The notes: generated by a model from the letters alone, not told the origin. A stretch of 64,000 bases of DNA from Aeromicrobium ginsengisoli (GCF_004134905.2 NZ_SDPQ02000001.1:186001-250000); one strand, 5' to 3'. Positions 16,461 through 24,160 are shown, counted from the first letter of the stretch. Numbers and translations are program-made.

Positions 16461-16489
16461 CGTATGCAGTTTTGGATACGCCGACGATA
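16461..16489 (-). promoter_or_regulatory. Putative VanR operator upstream of vanH
   Basis: Read on the minus strand: TATCGTC (16489-16483) then CGTAT-N10-ATACG (16480-16461), 33 bases before the vanH ATG. With the vanX operator it forms a longer inverted repeat with perfect 15-bp arms (16475-16489 and 16504-16518). Confidence 0.75.
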
Positions 16490-16503
16490 TGTGGGTCGGT
16501 GCC

Positions 16504-16532
16504 TATCGTCGGCGTATCGATTTCCCCATACG
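16504..16532 (+). promoter_or_regulatory. Putative VanR operator upstream of vanX
   Basis: TATCGTC (16504-16510) then CGTAT-N10-ATACG (16513-16532), 34 bases before the vanX ATG. Identical layout to the vanY and vanH sites. The leader that follows also shares CCTTxACTxG just before the ribosome site. Confidence 0.75.
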
Positions 16533-16566
16533 GGCCGGCAACAGCGGATTTCCTTCACTGGGAGGC

Positions 16567-17184
16567 ATGAACAGCCATCATGAGGACTTTGTCCACGTCG
16601 ACGAGCTGGTGCCGGGCATCCGCTGGGACGCCAAGTACGCCACGTGGGACAACTTCACCGGCAGACCGGTCGACGGCTATGAAGTCAATCGCATCGTCGG
16701 CACGACATCGCTGTGCGCCGCTCTGGAGGACGCGCGGGACAAAGCCGCGTCTCACGGTTTCGGCCTGCTGATCTGGGACGGCTATCGGCCCCAGCGCGCG
16801 GTCGACGCCTTCGTGCGCTGGTCGCGGCTGCCGGAGGACGGCCGCACCAAGGCCAGGCACTACCCGAACATCGAGCGAGCCGACATGTTCGACCAGGGCT
16901 ACGTCGCCGCCAGGTCGGGCCACACCCGGGGAAGCACCGTCGACCTCACGCTCTACGACCTCCGGACGGGAGAGCTGGCACCCATGGGCGGCGACCACGA
17001 CCTGATGGACGCCGTCTCGCACCACGACGCGCCGGGGATCCCACCACTCGAGGTCGGCAACCGCCGACACCTACGCTCCGTCATGGAGTCTTGCGGCTTC
17101 ACCTCGTACGCCTGCGAGTGGTGGCACTACACGCTGACGGACGAGCCGTACCCGGACACGTACTTCGACTTCCCCGTCGCGTGA
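16567..17184 (+). CDS. vanX: D-alanyl-D-alanine dipeptidase VanX
   Basis: A 205-residue zinc dipeptidase (M15D) that hydrolyses D-Ala-D-Ala in the cytoplasm so that D-Ala-D-Lac is used for cell-wall precursors. Catalytic residues are seen: Arg74 in WDGYRPQRAVD, zinc ligands His119 and Asp126 in SGHTRGSTVDLTL, Glu184 and His187 in CEWWHY. No signal peptide, as expected. Length matches known VanX (about 202). GGGAGG precedes the ATG. It is divergent from vanHA rather than downstream of vanA as in the usual vanHAX order. Confidence 0.93.
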   Translation: MNSHHEDFVHVDELVPGIRWDAKYATWDNFTGRPVDGYEVNRIVGTTSLCAALEDARDKAASHGFGLLIWDGYRPQRAVDAFVRWSRLPEDGRTKARHYPNIERADMFDQGYVAARSGHTRGSTVDLTLYDLRTGELAPMGGDHDLMDAVSHHDAPGIPPLEVGNRRHLRSVMESCGFTSYACEWWHYTLTDEPYPDTYFDFPVA

Positions 17185-17238
17185 CGGGCTGCCGCGTGGG
17201 GGATGATGTCGAGAAACCCTGACTCGCGGAGGAGACAC

Positions 17239-17649
17239 ATGGCGAAGTACCTCGTCCTCAAGCACTACCAAGGCGGTCCGGCTCCTGTCGTTGACTACCC
17301 GCCGATGGAGCAGTGGGCACCGGCTGACGTCGAGGCACACGTGCAGTGGATGCGCGACTTCGCGGAGCGGCTCAAGGAGTCGGGGGAGTTCGTCAGCCAC
17401 ATGGCACTGTCGCCCGAGGGCGCGTTCGTCCGGCACGGCGGCGAGGGCCGGCCACCCGTCACCGACGGGCCGTTCGCCGAGACCAAGGACCTGATCGCCG
17501 GCTGGCTCATGATCGACGTGGAGTCGTACGAGCGCGCGGTCGAGATCGCGGGGGACTACTCGGCCGCGCCGGGGCCGGGCGGCGTGCCGCTCTGCGAGTG
17601 GCTCGAGGTGCGCCCGTCGTACGGCGCCCCGCCCACGGTTGCTGACTGA
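17239..17649 (+). CDS. YCII-related (DGPF) protein
   Basis: A 136-residue YCII/DGPF-domain protein: KYLVLKHYQGG at the start, VTDGPFAETKDLIAGWLMIDV in the middle with the DGPF box. These are ferredoxin-like-fold proteins of unknown biochemical role, nearly always next to ECF42 sigma factors, as here (3 bp gap). GGAGGAG lies 5 bases before the ATG at 17239. TGTCGA at 17207-17212 resembles an ECF42 -35, but no convincing -10 follows at the usual distance. Confidence 0.88.
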   Translation: MAKYLVLKHYQGGPAPVVDYPPMEQWAPADVEAHVQWMRDFAERLKESGEFVSHMALSPEGAFVRHGGEGRPPVTDGPFAETKDLIAGWLMIDVESYERAVEIAGDYSAAPGPGGVPLCEWLEVRPSYGAPPTVAD

Positions 17650-17652
17650 GCC

Positions 17653-18795
17653 ATGAACGAGAGCCTCCTGCGGGAGCTGATTCCCGCGGTCACGGGCGTG
17701 CTGGTGCACCGCGGTGCTGACTTTGCGACAGCGGAGGATGCCGTGCAGGAGGCGCTCCTGCGAGCGCTGGCGACGTGGCCGACCGATCCGCCGAACGACC
17801 CCAAGGGCTGGCTGATCACCGCCGCCTGGCGCAAGTTCCTCGACGCGACCCGGGCGGAGAGCTCACGGCTCGCGCGTGAGAACCGCGTGGCCGCAGAGCC
17901 CGCCCCGGGACCGGCCGACTCAGCTGACACGCTGCAGCTCTACTTCCTGTGCGCGCACCCCTCACTCACCCCGGCATCCGCAGTCGCGCTGACGCTCCGT
18001 GCGGTGGGCGGACTGACGACCCGGCAGATCGCCGAGGCCTACCTCGTGCCCGAGGCCACCATGGCCCAGCGCATCAGCCGGGCCAAGCGCATCGTCTCGG
18101 ACGTACGCCTCGACGAGGCCGGGGACGTCGCGACTGTCCTGCGGGTGCTCTACCTGGTCTTCAACGAGGGCTACAGCGGCGAGGTCGACCTGGCCGAGGA
18201 GGCGATCCGGCTGACCCGCCAGGTGCGGGCGCTGACCGACCACGAAGAGGTGTCGGGCCTGCTCGCGCTGATGCTGCTGCACCACGCCCGCCGCGCGGCG
18301 CGCACCACAGCCGAGGGCGCACTCGTGCCGCTCGCGGAGCAGGACCGGTCCCGGTGGGACACCGGCATGATCCGCGAGGGTGTCGCCATCCTTCAGGAGG
18401 CGCTGGCGCGCGACCGCCTCGGCGAGTTCCAGGCGCAGGCCGCCATCGCCGCCCTGCACGCCGACGCACAGACCGTCGGCGAGACCGACTGGGTGCAGAT
18501 CGTCGAGTGGTACGACGAGCTCGACCGCCTCACCGACAACCCGGTCATCCGGCTCAACCGCGCTGTCGCGGTGGGGGAGGCGGACGGGGCGCAGGCGGGT
18601 CTGGCCGCGCTCGAGCTGGTCGATTGCGAGGTCCCGAGACACCGGGCCGCCGAGGCGTACCTCCGAGAACGCGCCGGTGACCTCACGCTCGCCGCGCGGC
18701 TCTATGCCGACGCGGCCCGCGCTGCCAGCAACCTCGCTGAGCGTGATCACCTGACCCGTCAGGCAGCCCGGCTGAACGACGCCATACGAGGCTGA
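17653..18795 (+). CDS. ECF42-type RNA polymerase sigma factor with C-terminal helical extension
   Basis: A 380-residue ECF sigma factor. Region 2 is around AEDAVQEALLRALATWP (about 28-44), and region 4 contains TTRQIAEAYLVPEATMAQRISRAK. A 200-residue helical, TPR-like extension follows (FNEGYSGEVDLAEEAIRLTR onwards), the mark of ECF42. There is no anti-sigma gene; the extension and the adjacent YCII protein are thought to matter for control. It lies 3 bp after the YCII gene. Candidate target promoters are at 18817-18843 and 39280-39306. Confidence 0.9.
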   Translation: MNESLLRELIPAVTGVLVHRGADFATAEDAVQEALLRALATWPTDPPNDPKGWLITAAWRKFLDATRAESSRLARENRVAAEPAPGPADSADTLQLYFLCAHPSLTPASAVALTLRAVGGLTTRQIAEAYLVPEATMAQRISRAKRIVSDVRLDEAGDVATVLRVLYLVFNEGYSGEVDLAEEAIRLTRQVRALTDHEEVSGLLALMLLHHARRAARTTAEGALVPLAEQDRSRWDTGMIREGVAILQEALARDRLGEFQAQAAIAALHADAQTVGETDWVQIVEWYDELDRLTDNPVIRLNRAVAVGEADGAQAGLAALELVDCEVPRHRAAEAYLRERAGDLTLAARLYADAARAASNLAERDHLTRQAARLNDAIRG

Positions 18796-18816
18796 GCGAA
18801 GAACTTCTCCCGGCGA

Positions 18817-18843
18817 TGTCGAGAACGCGTGATCGGCGCCGTC
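18817..18843 (+). promoter_or_regulatory. ECF42-type promoter upstream of the dihydrofolate reductase-like gene
   Basis: TGTCGA (18817-18822), 17 bases, CGTC (18840-18843) matches the motif pattern recalled for ECF42 targets (TGTCGA with CGA/TC). It lies 41 bases before the next gene and just after the sigma gene that probably reads it. Confidence 0.6.
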
Positions 18844-18884
18844 CCTGATGTGAAGCGACCATCAACGCAAGGAGACATCGGGAA

Positions 18885-19460
18885 ATGACTGACCAGCGCA
18901 AGCTCATCGTCCAGCAGTGGGTCACCGTCGACAACATCGCCGCGGAGGAGGACGGCGGGCTCAGCTTCGTGACCGTCGAGCCGTTCTCCGACAGGACCGA
19001 GCCGGCGTACAAGGACACGATCATGGGGCTCATCGACTCGGTCGACACGCTGATCCTCGGCGCCAACACGTACGCCCAGTCCGTCGGCTATTGGCCGAAC
19101 GCCGACGACCAGGGGGAGTACGGCGAGAAGCTCAACAGGCTGACCAAGGTCGTCGCCTCGTCCACGTTGGAAGACGCGCCGTGGGGCGACTTCCCGGCCG
19201 CGACGGTGACACGCGATCCCGTCGCGACGATCCGCGAGCTCAAGCAGCAGAGCGGCAAGGACCTCTGGCTGTGGGGGAGCCTGACGCTCATGCACTCCCT
19301 GCTGACGGCCGGCGTCGTCGACGAGGTCCGGCTGATGGTCTGCCCGACCACACGAGGCACGGGCACTCGCGTGTTCGAGGATCGGCAGGACCTCACGCTC
19401 GTCGGGGCCACCGGATTCCAGAACGGCGTGGCGCTCATGCGTTACGCGATCACGAAGTGA
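18885..19460 (+). CDS. Dihydrofolate reductase-family (RibD C-terminal) protein
   Basis: A 191-residue protein with the RibD-C/dihydrofolate-reductase fold: LIVQQWVTVDNI at the first strand, LGANTYAQSVGYWP in the middle and the NADPH loop LWLWGSLTLMHSLL near 128. True folate reductase activity is unlikely; these homologues are generic NADPH-dependent reductases. It is probably under ECF42 control and cotranscribed with the next gene, which starts 10 bp later. Confidence 0.82.
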   Translation: MTDQRKLIVQQWVTVDNIAAEEDGGLSFVTVEPFSDRTEPAYKDTIMGLIDSVDTLILGANTYAQSVGYWPNADDQGEYGEKLNRLTKVVASSTLEDAPWGDFPAATVTRDPVATIRELKQQSGKDLWLWGSLTLMHSLLTAGVVDEVRLMVCPTTRGTGTRVFEDRQDLTLVGATGFQNGVALMRYAITK

Positions 19461-19470
19461 GGAGCTGACC

Positions 19471-19971
19471 ATGAACCGCAATGACGTCTTCGACGTTCTG
19501 AACAAGCCGTACAGCCAGGAGCTGCTGGCCCGCGACGTGACCCGACTGGCGTACGTCGGCAAGGACGGCACGCCCCGTGCGATTCCGATCGCATTCGCCT
19601 GGAACGGTTCGACCATCGTGATGTCGACCGCCAAGAACTCGCAGAAGCTCGCCGCCCTCCGTGCCAATCCGGCAGTGGCCCTCACCATCGACACCGAGGT
19701 GCACCCACCCAAGATCCTGCTGATCCGCGGTGTTGCCGAGCTGGACTACGTCGACGGCATCCCGGACGAGTACCTCCAGATGACGAGCTCGTACGAGATG
19801 ACCGCCGAGCAACGCGTCGAGTGGGAGGCGGAGGTCCGTTCGCTCTATCACGACGGCATGGTTCGGATCGTCGTCACGCCGACCTGGGCGAAGCTGATCG
19901 ATTTCGAGACGACGCTGCCGAGTGCTGTCGAAGAATTGATGCTCAAGCGGGAGGAAAGGCAGCACGCGTGA
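19471..19971 (+). CDS. Pyridoxamine 5'-phosphate oxidase-family (FMN/F420-binding split barrel) protein
   Basis: A 166-residue split-barrel flavin-type protein: VTRLAYVGKDGTPRAIPIAFAWNG forms the first strands, STAKNSQKLAALRANPAVALTID the cofactor-binding helix and strand. Either FMN or F420 could be bound; actinobacterial members often use F420. The substrate is unknown. It follows the reductase-like gene by 10 bp, which suggests a two-gene redox operon in the ECF42 neighbourhood. Confidence 0.82.
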   Translation: MNRNDVFDVLNKPYSQELLARDVTRLAYVGKDGTPRAIPIAFAWNGSTIVMSTAKNSQKLAALRANPAVALTIDTEVHPPKILLIRGVAELDYVDGIPDEYLQMTSSYEMTAEQRVEWEAEVRSLYHDGMVRIVVTPTWAKLIDFETTLPSAVEELMLKREERQHA

Positions 19972-20074
19972 GACATTTCGGGACAGCCTGTTGAAGGTGT
20001 GCCGAAGTCGTCACCGGGATGGTGATGTCACAAACGGACTTGTGGTGGACACTCCTAGGTATGCAGGAGCTCTC

Positions 20075-20752
20075 GTGAACGTTTCTGCGCCGCGCCGGCG
20101 CACTTTTCTGGGCCTCGCGCCGTTCGCCATCGCGACGGTCGCAGCCTTGCTGGCTGCGCCGTCGGCGCGGACCGATGCCGGTGTTGACGCCGTCGAGGTC
20201 CGCACGTCGAGTGCGCGCACGGCGAGTGGTTCGGCGGACCTGTCGAACGTCGTGTTCCTCGCAGCTGCGCCCGCCCCCGACCCGACCCCCGAGCCGGAGT
20301 CCGGGGGAGCGGCGGTCGACGAACCGGACGAGTCAGCCGCCATCGGTGAGCTCGCCATCTCCGAGGTGGTGATGGTCGCGAACACCGATGGGTCCGCGAC
20401 CCTCTCCGCGACGTTCACGGGTGGCCGCGAGGCCATGGCGCTGAAGGCGGTGTCCATCAGCACCAAGGCCGGCGCTCTCGACGTGGCGAGCACCCAGATG
20501 TGGCTGCCGATCATCCCCGGCAAGGTCAGCCGGGCTGGGGACGCCTCTGACGCCGGGGGATTCGTCGTACCGCAAGGATTGGCGGCCGGCCAGGTGGTCC
20601 GTGTGCAGTTCCAGTTCGACAACGGCACGTGTGCAGCACTCACGGCAAGGACGGTGCAACGGACCAAAGCCCACGACGAGGTGTTCCCGACGGACGGCCG
20701 GAAGCTGGGGCCGGGCAGGCCGACAGCCTTCAAGGCGGGATGCAGCACGTAA
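20075..20752 (+). CDS. Secreted hypothetical protein
   Basis: Not recognised. A 225-residue protein with an N-terminal signal sequence (APRRRTFLGLAPFAIATVAALLAAPSA, about 4-30), then a Pro/Glu-rich linker (APAPDPTPEPESGG), then a beta-rich domain carrying two cysteines (NGTCAALT and the C-terminal GCST) that could form a disulfide. The RRR plus F-L hints at a Tat-like signal but the twin-arginine pattern is imperfect. GTG 20075 has AGGAGC 4 bases upstream. Probably exported; function unknown. Confidence 0.6.
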   Translation: MNVSAPRRRTFLGLAPFAIATVAALLAAPSARTDAGVDAVEVRTSSARTASGSADLSNVVFLAAAPAPDPTPEPESGGAAVDEPDESAAIGELAISEVVMVANTDGSATLSATFTGGREAMALKAVSISTKAGALDVASTQMWLPIIPGKVSRAGDASDAGGFVVPQGLAAGQVVRVQFQFDNGTCAALTARTVQRTKAHDEVFPTDGRKLGPGRPTAFKAGCST

Positions 20753-20783
20753 CCGTCCCGCGAGAGCCGGCAGGGGAGTGCGA

Positions 20784-21308
20784 TCAGTCGTGCAGGGGAT
20801 TGAGCGCCTGGTAGAGCGCATGGTCCTGCCATCTCCCCGCGATCTGGAGGTAGCTGGGAGCCAGGCCGAATCGGGCGAATCCGTTCTTCTCGAGCACGCG
20901 CTGCGACCGGGTGTTGTCAGCCAACGTGCCCGCCTCGATCCGGTGCAAGCCCAGTCGGCCGAACGCCACTTCTTTGATCTCGCTCAACGCGGCAGTGGCA
21001 AGGCCGCGCCCGTTGGCGTGCTCGCTGACCCAGTAGCCGACGCCGCAGGACTGGAACGGACCGTGCACGATGTTGCCGATGTTGATGCGGCCGACGACGT
21101 GGCCGCCCTCGTCGAGAATCACGTGGGGATGGGTCAGACCCTGCTCGTACCGCTCAAGAGCCTCCTCGACCACCGCGCGTTGTCCGTCGATCGTGAAGTA
21201 GTCAACGCCGCGGTCCGGCTCCCAGGGCGCGAGGAAGTCGCGATTCGTACGAAAGAGCTCCGCGAGAGCGGGGACATCCTCGAGAGTGAGGAGGCGGATC
21301 GCGTTCAT
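20784..21308 (-). CDS. GNAT N-acetyltransferase, RimJ/RimL type
   Basis: A 174-residue GNAT protein like RimJ/RimL: IRLLTLEDVPALAELFRTNRDFLAPWEP at the N-terminus, the acetyl-CoA loop ANGRGLATAAL and the typical NTRSQRVLEKNGF block. RimJ/L enzymes acetylate N-terminal amines of ribosomal proteins, but many relatives detoxify small molecules. The ATG at 21308 is preferred over upstream codons lying in the neighbouring gene. It is transcribed with, or just downstream of, the two-gene membrane cassette. Confidence 0.85.
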   Translation of the reverse strand: MNAIRLLTLEDVPALAELFRTNRDFLAPWEPDRGVDYFTIDGQRAVVEEALERYEQGLTHPHVILDEGGHVVGRINIGNIVHGPFQSCGVGYWVSEHANGRGLATAALSEIKEVAFGRLGLHRIEAGTLADNTRSQRVLEKNGFARFGLAPSYLQIAGRWQDHALYQALNPLHD

Positions 21309-21355
21309 CGCACCATCGTCGCGGACCGGAGGCTCGCCGGAGCCCGGGGGTTGCT

Positions 21356-22069
21356 TCAGCGCCCGGCCGCGACCACGTTCGCCCAGACCCGCCTGTCGTC
21401 GAGCAGCTCGAGCAGGTGCTCGTCGTGCTGATCCGCGCGCTGTGCGGTGAGCCATGCGTCACGCAGCTCGGCGCTTCCGGTACGCGTGACGGCCTGGGTG
21501 ATGCGACGGGCGTCGTGAGAGTAGAAGCCGGTCTTGTCGGCGAGAGCACCGGCGATGCCGCGGAGCTGGACGCTGCGGCGCAGATCCAGCAGCACGACGG
21601 CGTCCTGCGCCCACACCGGCAGGCCGTCGAACTGCTGCGATCGCGGGAAGTCGGCGGGTTGGGACGGGCGTACGAACCAGATGAAGGACAGCACCTCCCA
21701 CGGGTCGTCGATCTCGCGGAGGTTCGTGGCGGTGAGCTCGAGCCGGTCGGCCAGCACGACGCGGCGCAGCCCCAGGGCGTCGTCCGTCGAGTCGTTCACC
21801 CGGTCGAGCATCGAGGCGAGGGACGTCTGAACGGTGCGCGCCTGCGGGGAGGGCATCGCTCCGGTCGCGCGGTTGCGCTGGCGTACCGCCAGGTAGGCCG
21901 CACCCACGACGGAAGGCACGAGCACTGCGAGACCCGCGCACACCGCGACGAGGATGCCTGCGGCACGTGAGAACCGATAGTCGCCGTTGACCACGACAAC
22001 GATCGCAATCACACCTGCGGCCGTCAGGAGCCAGCCGGCAGCGCCACATGCGGCACGCCGCAGTCTCAC
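21356..22069 (-). CDS. Hypothetical membrane protein, cassette partner
   Basis: Not recognised. A 237-residue protein with two N-terminal helices (about 9-29 and 36-60: AAGILVAVCAGLAVLVPSVV) and a soluble helical C-terminal domain of about 170 residues. The start GTG at 22069 overlaps the stop of the preceding gene as GTGA, so the two are translationally coupled. The longer open frame continuing upstream is out of frame with the real neighbour and is not used. Confidence 0.65.
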   Translation of the reverse strand: MRLRRAACGAAGWLLTAAGVIAIVVVVNGDYRFSRAAGILVAVCAGLAVLVPSVVGAAYLAVRQRNRATGAMPSPQARTVQTSLASMLDRVNDSTDDALGLRRVVLADRLELTATNLREIDDPWEVLSFIWFVRPSQPADFPRSQQFDGLPVWAQDAVVLLDLRRSVQLRGIAGALADKTGFYSHDARRITQAVTRTGSAELRDAWLTAQRADQHDEHLLELLDDRRVWANVVAAGR

Positions 22070-22578
22070 TCCGGCGCCGTGAACGACCAGAGGTGGTCGA
22101 CGCCGTCCTTGACCGCGACGACGGCGACGTTCTGCGTCAGGTCCGACCGGTCGAAGAGCTGGCTGGTGCACGCGCCGACGCCGAAGCGCTCCTGGAACCA
22201 CTGGGACAGCGGCCTGGAGCTCATGCCCTGCCAGCCGAAGAACGCGGCCTGCTTCTTGTTGCGGCCCTTGTAGGTGGACTTCTCGTCGGACTGGATCAGG
22301 TCCACAGGAAGGGCGGAGTTGATCGCCGCATCGATGGCGGCCAGATCGGGCGTCGTCGCGGTTGGGTCCCAGAACACGCGAATCACGAACCCGGTGCCCT
22401 TGCCGCCGGGGGCCTGGAAGCCACGGTAGGTCCCGACGTAGCGCGCGTCGGCCTGGCTCCAGAGGTCGAAGGCCGCCTTCGCCTGCTTCTTGGCGCCGAT
22501 GACCTTCGGCTCGTCGGTCAGGGCTAGGAGTGCTTCCGGTGAGGTCATGGAAGCGGCGATCTGGGCGTGATGGGGCAC
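22066..22578 (-). CDS. Hypothetical protein, cassette partner
   Basis: Not recognised. A 170-residue soluble protein, with VIGAKKQAKAAFDLWSQADARYVG near 27 and a well-structured middle (GKGTGFVIRVFWDPTAT). There is no signal peptide or membrane segment. GTG 22578 has AAGGA 8 bases upstream. It is the first gene of a coupled pair with the membrane protein. The 252 bases upstream, to the divergent YCII gene, contain no clear gene or promoter motif that I can identify. Confidence 0.65.
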   Translation of the reverse strand: MPHHAQIAASMTSPEALLALTDEPKVIGAKKQAKAAFDLWSQADARYVGTYRGFQAPGGKGTGFVIRVFWDPTATTPDLAAIDAAINSALPVDLIQSDEKSTYKGRNKKQAAFFGWQGMSSRPLSQWFQERFGVGACTSQLFDRSDLTQNVAVVAVKDGVDHLWSFTAPE

Positions 22579-22830
22579 GGGACGTCCTTCTCTCGTCGGG
22601 GGAGGGCCATGAGTCTAGGGGAACCGAGACAGCGCGTCGCTGACGGCTACGGTTGCTGGGCGCGAGCATGACAACGCGTAGGCCAGGGGAGCGGTTGAGG
22701 GGGAATTTGAAGGGCAGAATGTGCTCAGCGCGGCGGAAGTGCATGATTCCCTGTCGTATCGACGGTGTGCCGTTCGTGGGGTAGATAGGGGTTGGCCACA
22801 GCGGCTGCCCACACGACGAGGAGTCATGCG

Positions 22831-23178
22831 ATGACGAAGTACCTGATCTCATTCCGCGAGGGCGCGATGGTGGACCTGTCGCACCCAGACCTTCCGGCCA
22901 TCGCCAAGGCCGCAGGGGATGCCAGCCAGGAGGCCATGGACGCGGGCGTATGGGTGTTCGGCGGCGGACTGCTGCCCCAAGTGGCGAGCACGGTCACACC
23001 CGAAGGCATGGTGACCGATGGGCCGTTCCCGGAGACCAAGGAGTTCATCGGCGGGTTTGTCGTGGTCGACGTCGCATCGCGGGACGAGGCCCACAGATGG
23101 GCGGCCAAGCTTGCTGCGGCCTGCAGGTGCAACCAGGAGGTTCGGGTGTTCGACGAGCCGCCGCCCGAGCTCACCTGA
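22831..23178 (+). CDS. Second YCII-related (DGPF) protein
   Basis: A 115-residue YCII-domain protein: KYLISFREGAM at the start and MVTDGPFPETKEFIGGFVVVDV containing the DGPF box. Unlike the first YCII gene in the window it has no adjacent sigma factor and no upstream TGTCGA motif. GACGAGGAG precedes the start. A cysteine pair in AACRCNQE near the end is unusual for the family and may bind metal or be redox active; that is a guess. Confidence 0.82.
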   Translation: MTKYLISFREGAMVDLSHPDLPAIAKAAGDASQEAMDAGVWVFGGGLLPQVASTVTPEGMVTDGPFPETKEFIGGFVVVDVASRDEAHRWAAKLAAACRCNQEVRVFDEPPPELT

Positions 23179-23258
23179 CTCCGACGTGCTTCGGGTCGTG
23201 GCGGCCGGGGAGAGGGCGACGGTGCAGTCGCGCCCTCACTGGTGCCACATTCTCCATT

Positions 23259-23286
23259 AGTTGACATAATGTGCATTATCGGACAC
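23259..23286. other. dif-like XerC/XerD recombination site
   Basis: A 28-bp element: arm AGTTGACATAA, 6-base spacer TGTGCA, arm TTATCGGACAC. Read on the minus strand it aligns with the bacterial dif pattern (xxCGxATAA-N6-TTATGTxAAxT, as in E. coli), with both inner arms ATAA/TTAT intact. It lies in a 145-bp intergenic gap. Such a site resolves chromosome dimers at the replication terminus. Confidence 0.75.
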
Positions 23287-23323
23287 GCGGGCTGGGCGAT
23301 GCTCAGTCTGGCAGGGTCGAGCT

Positions 23324-23808
23324 GTGAGCCCGCGATACGACGTGCGCCCAGCCCTTCATCCAGACCTCGCGAGCGTCCTCGCGGTTCTGGCACAGAATCA
23401 CGCTGATCCGCCGGCGAATGACGCGCTGGCGCCAGAGCGTGTGGCAACGACGAGCAAGCAGATTGCGATGTGGGAACGCATTCAGACCTCGCCTGACGTC
23501 ACGATCACGTCGCTGAGAGCGCTCCTGGTGTCGTTGTCGGCACCGCCTGCCTCTCGATCCTTCCCAACATCACGTACGACTGTCGTCCCACGGCGTTCAT
23601 CGAGGCCGTCGTCGTCTCGTACGCTCACCGGCGGCAAGGCGTCGCCAGATCGCTGATGGAACGCGTGATCAGCGACGCCAGGTCAGCCGGCTGCCACAAG
23701 CTCCAGCTGCTCAGCCACAAACGGCATGCAGCCGACGGAGCGCATGACCTCTATGCGAGCCTCGGTTTCACACCTGAGGCCGAGGGATTCCGCCTCTACT
23801 TGACATAA
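23324..23808 (+). pseudogene. Frameshifted GNAT acetyltransferase
   Basis: The GTG-initiated frame encodes a GNAT N-terminus (YDVRPALHPDLASVLAVLAQ to MWERIQTSPDVTIT), then turns to Arg/Ser-rich nonsense. The correct continuation lies in another frame: VAESAPGVVVGTACLSILPN, then the acetyl-CoA loop YAHRRQGVARSLMERV and the end LYASLGFTPEAEGFRLYL, stopping at 23808. Restoring one base at about 23508-23510 joins the two into a full-length 160-residue enzyme, so a single-base deletion (or a sequencing error) broke it. Confidence 0.75.
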
Positions 23809-23827
23809 CGAACCGCCCTGCGCGCAG

Positions 23828-24160
23828 CTAGAGCCGTGGCATGTGGGCCGCAAGGACGCTCGCCAAGAACCGGTAGTCCTCCATGATCGGCCCGGTGAGG
23901 CCCGGCTGCTCCTCGAAGTGGTCGCGGAGCCCCTTGGCCAGGTCCTCGATCCTGGTGTCCAGGTGACCGGGGTGCGTGGAGTGACGCCGCTCGTACGACC
24001 GCCATCGGCGCGCTGAGATCGTCAGGATCTCGTCGACGTTCTCGTGGCCGACAACGGGCGAGCCGTTCTCGCGAAGCTCGATCAGGGCGGCCCTGGCAGC
24101 GACCAGCGCTGCATCGTCCCTCCCTGGAGGACCGCCGGGTGTCGAGCTCGCCTCACCCAC
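23828..24160 (-). CDS. Hypothetical protein coupled to the UvrA-like gene
   Basis: Not recognised. A 110-residue helical protein (AALVAARAALIELRENG, then ILTISARRWRSYERR and RIEDLAKGLRDHFEE). The GTG at 24160 overlaps the end of the UvrA-like gene by 8 bp, implying translational coupling. No membrane or signal segment. Its position suggests it works with, or is simply carried by, the UvrA-like operon. Confidence 0.55.
   Translation of the reverse strand: MGEASSTPGGPPGRDDAALVAARAALIELRENGSPVVGHENVDEILTISARRWRSYERRHSTHPGHLDTRIEDLAKGLRDHFEEQPGLTGPIMEDYRFLASVLAAHMPRL

Noticed and set aside
22579..22830. Divergent promoter or small gene in the 252-bp gap
   Set aside because: No convincing -35/-10 pair, repeat or protein-like frame could be seen.
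23289..23354. Inverted repeat GGGCTGGGCG / CGCCCAGCCC near dif
   Set aside because: Arms are 46 bases apart and overlap the start of the broken acetyltransferase; likely chance in GC-rich DNA.
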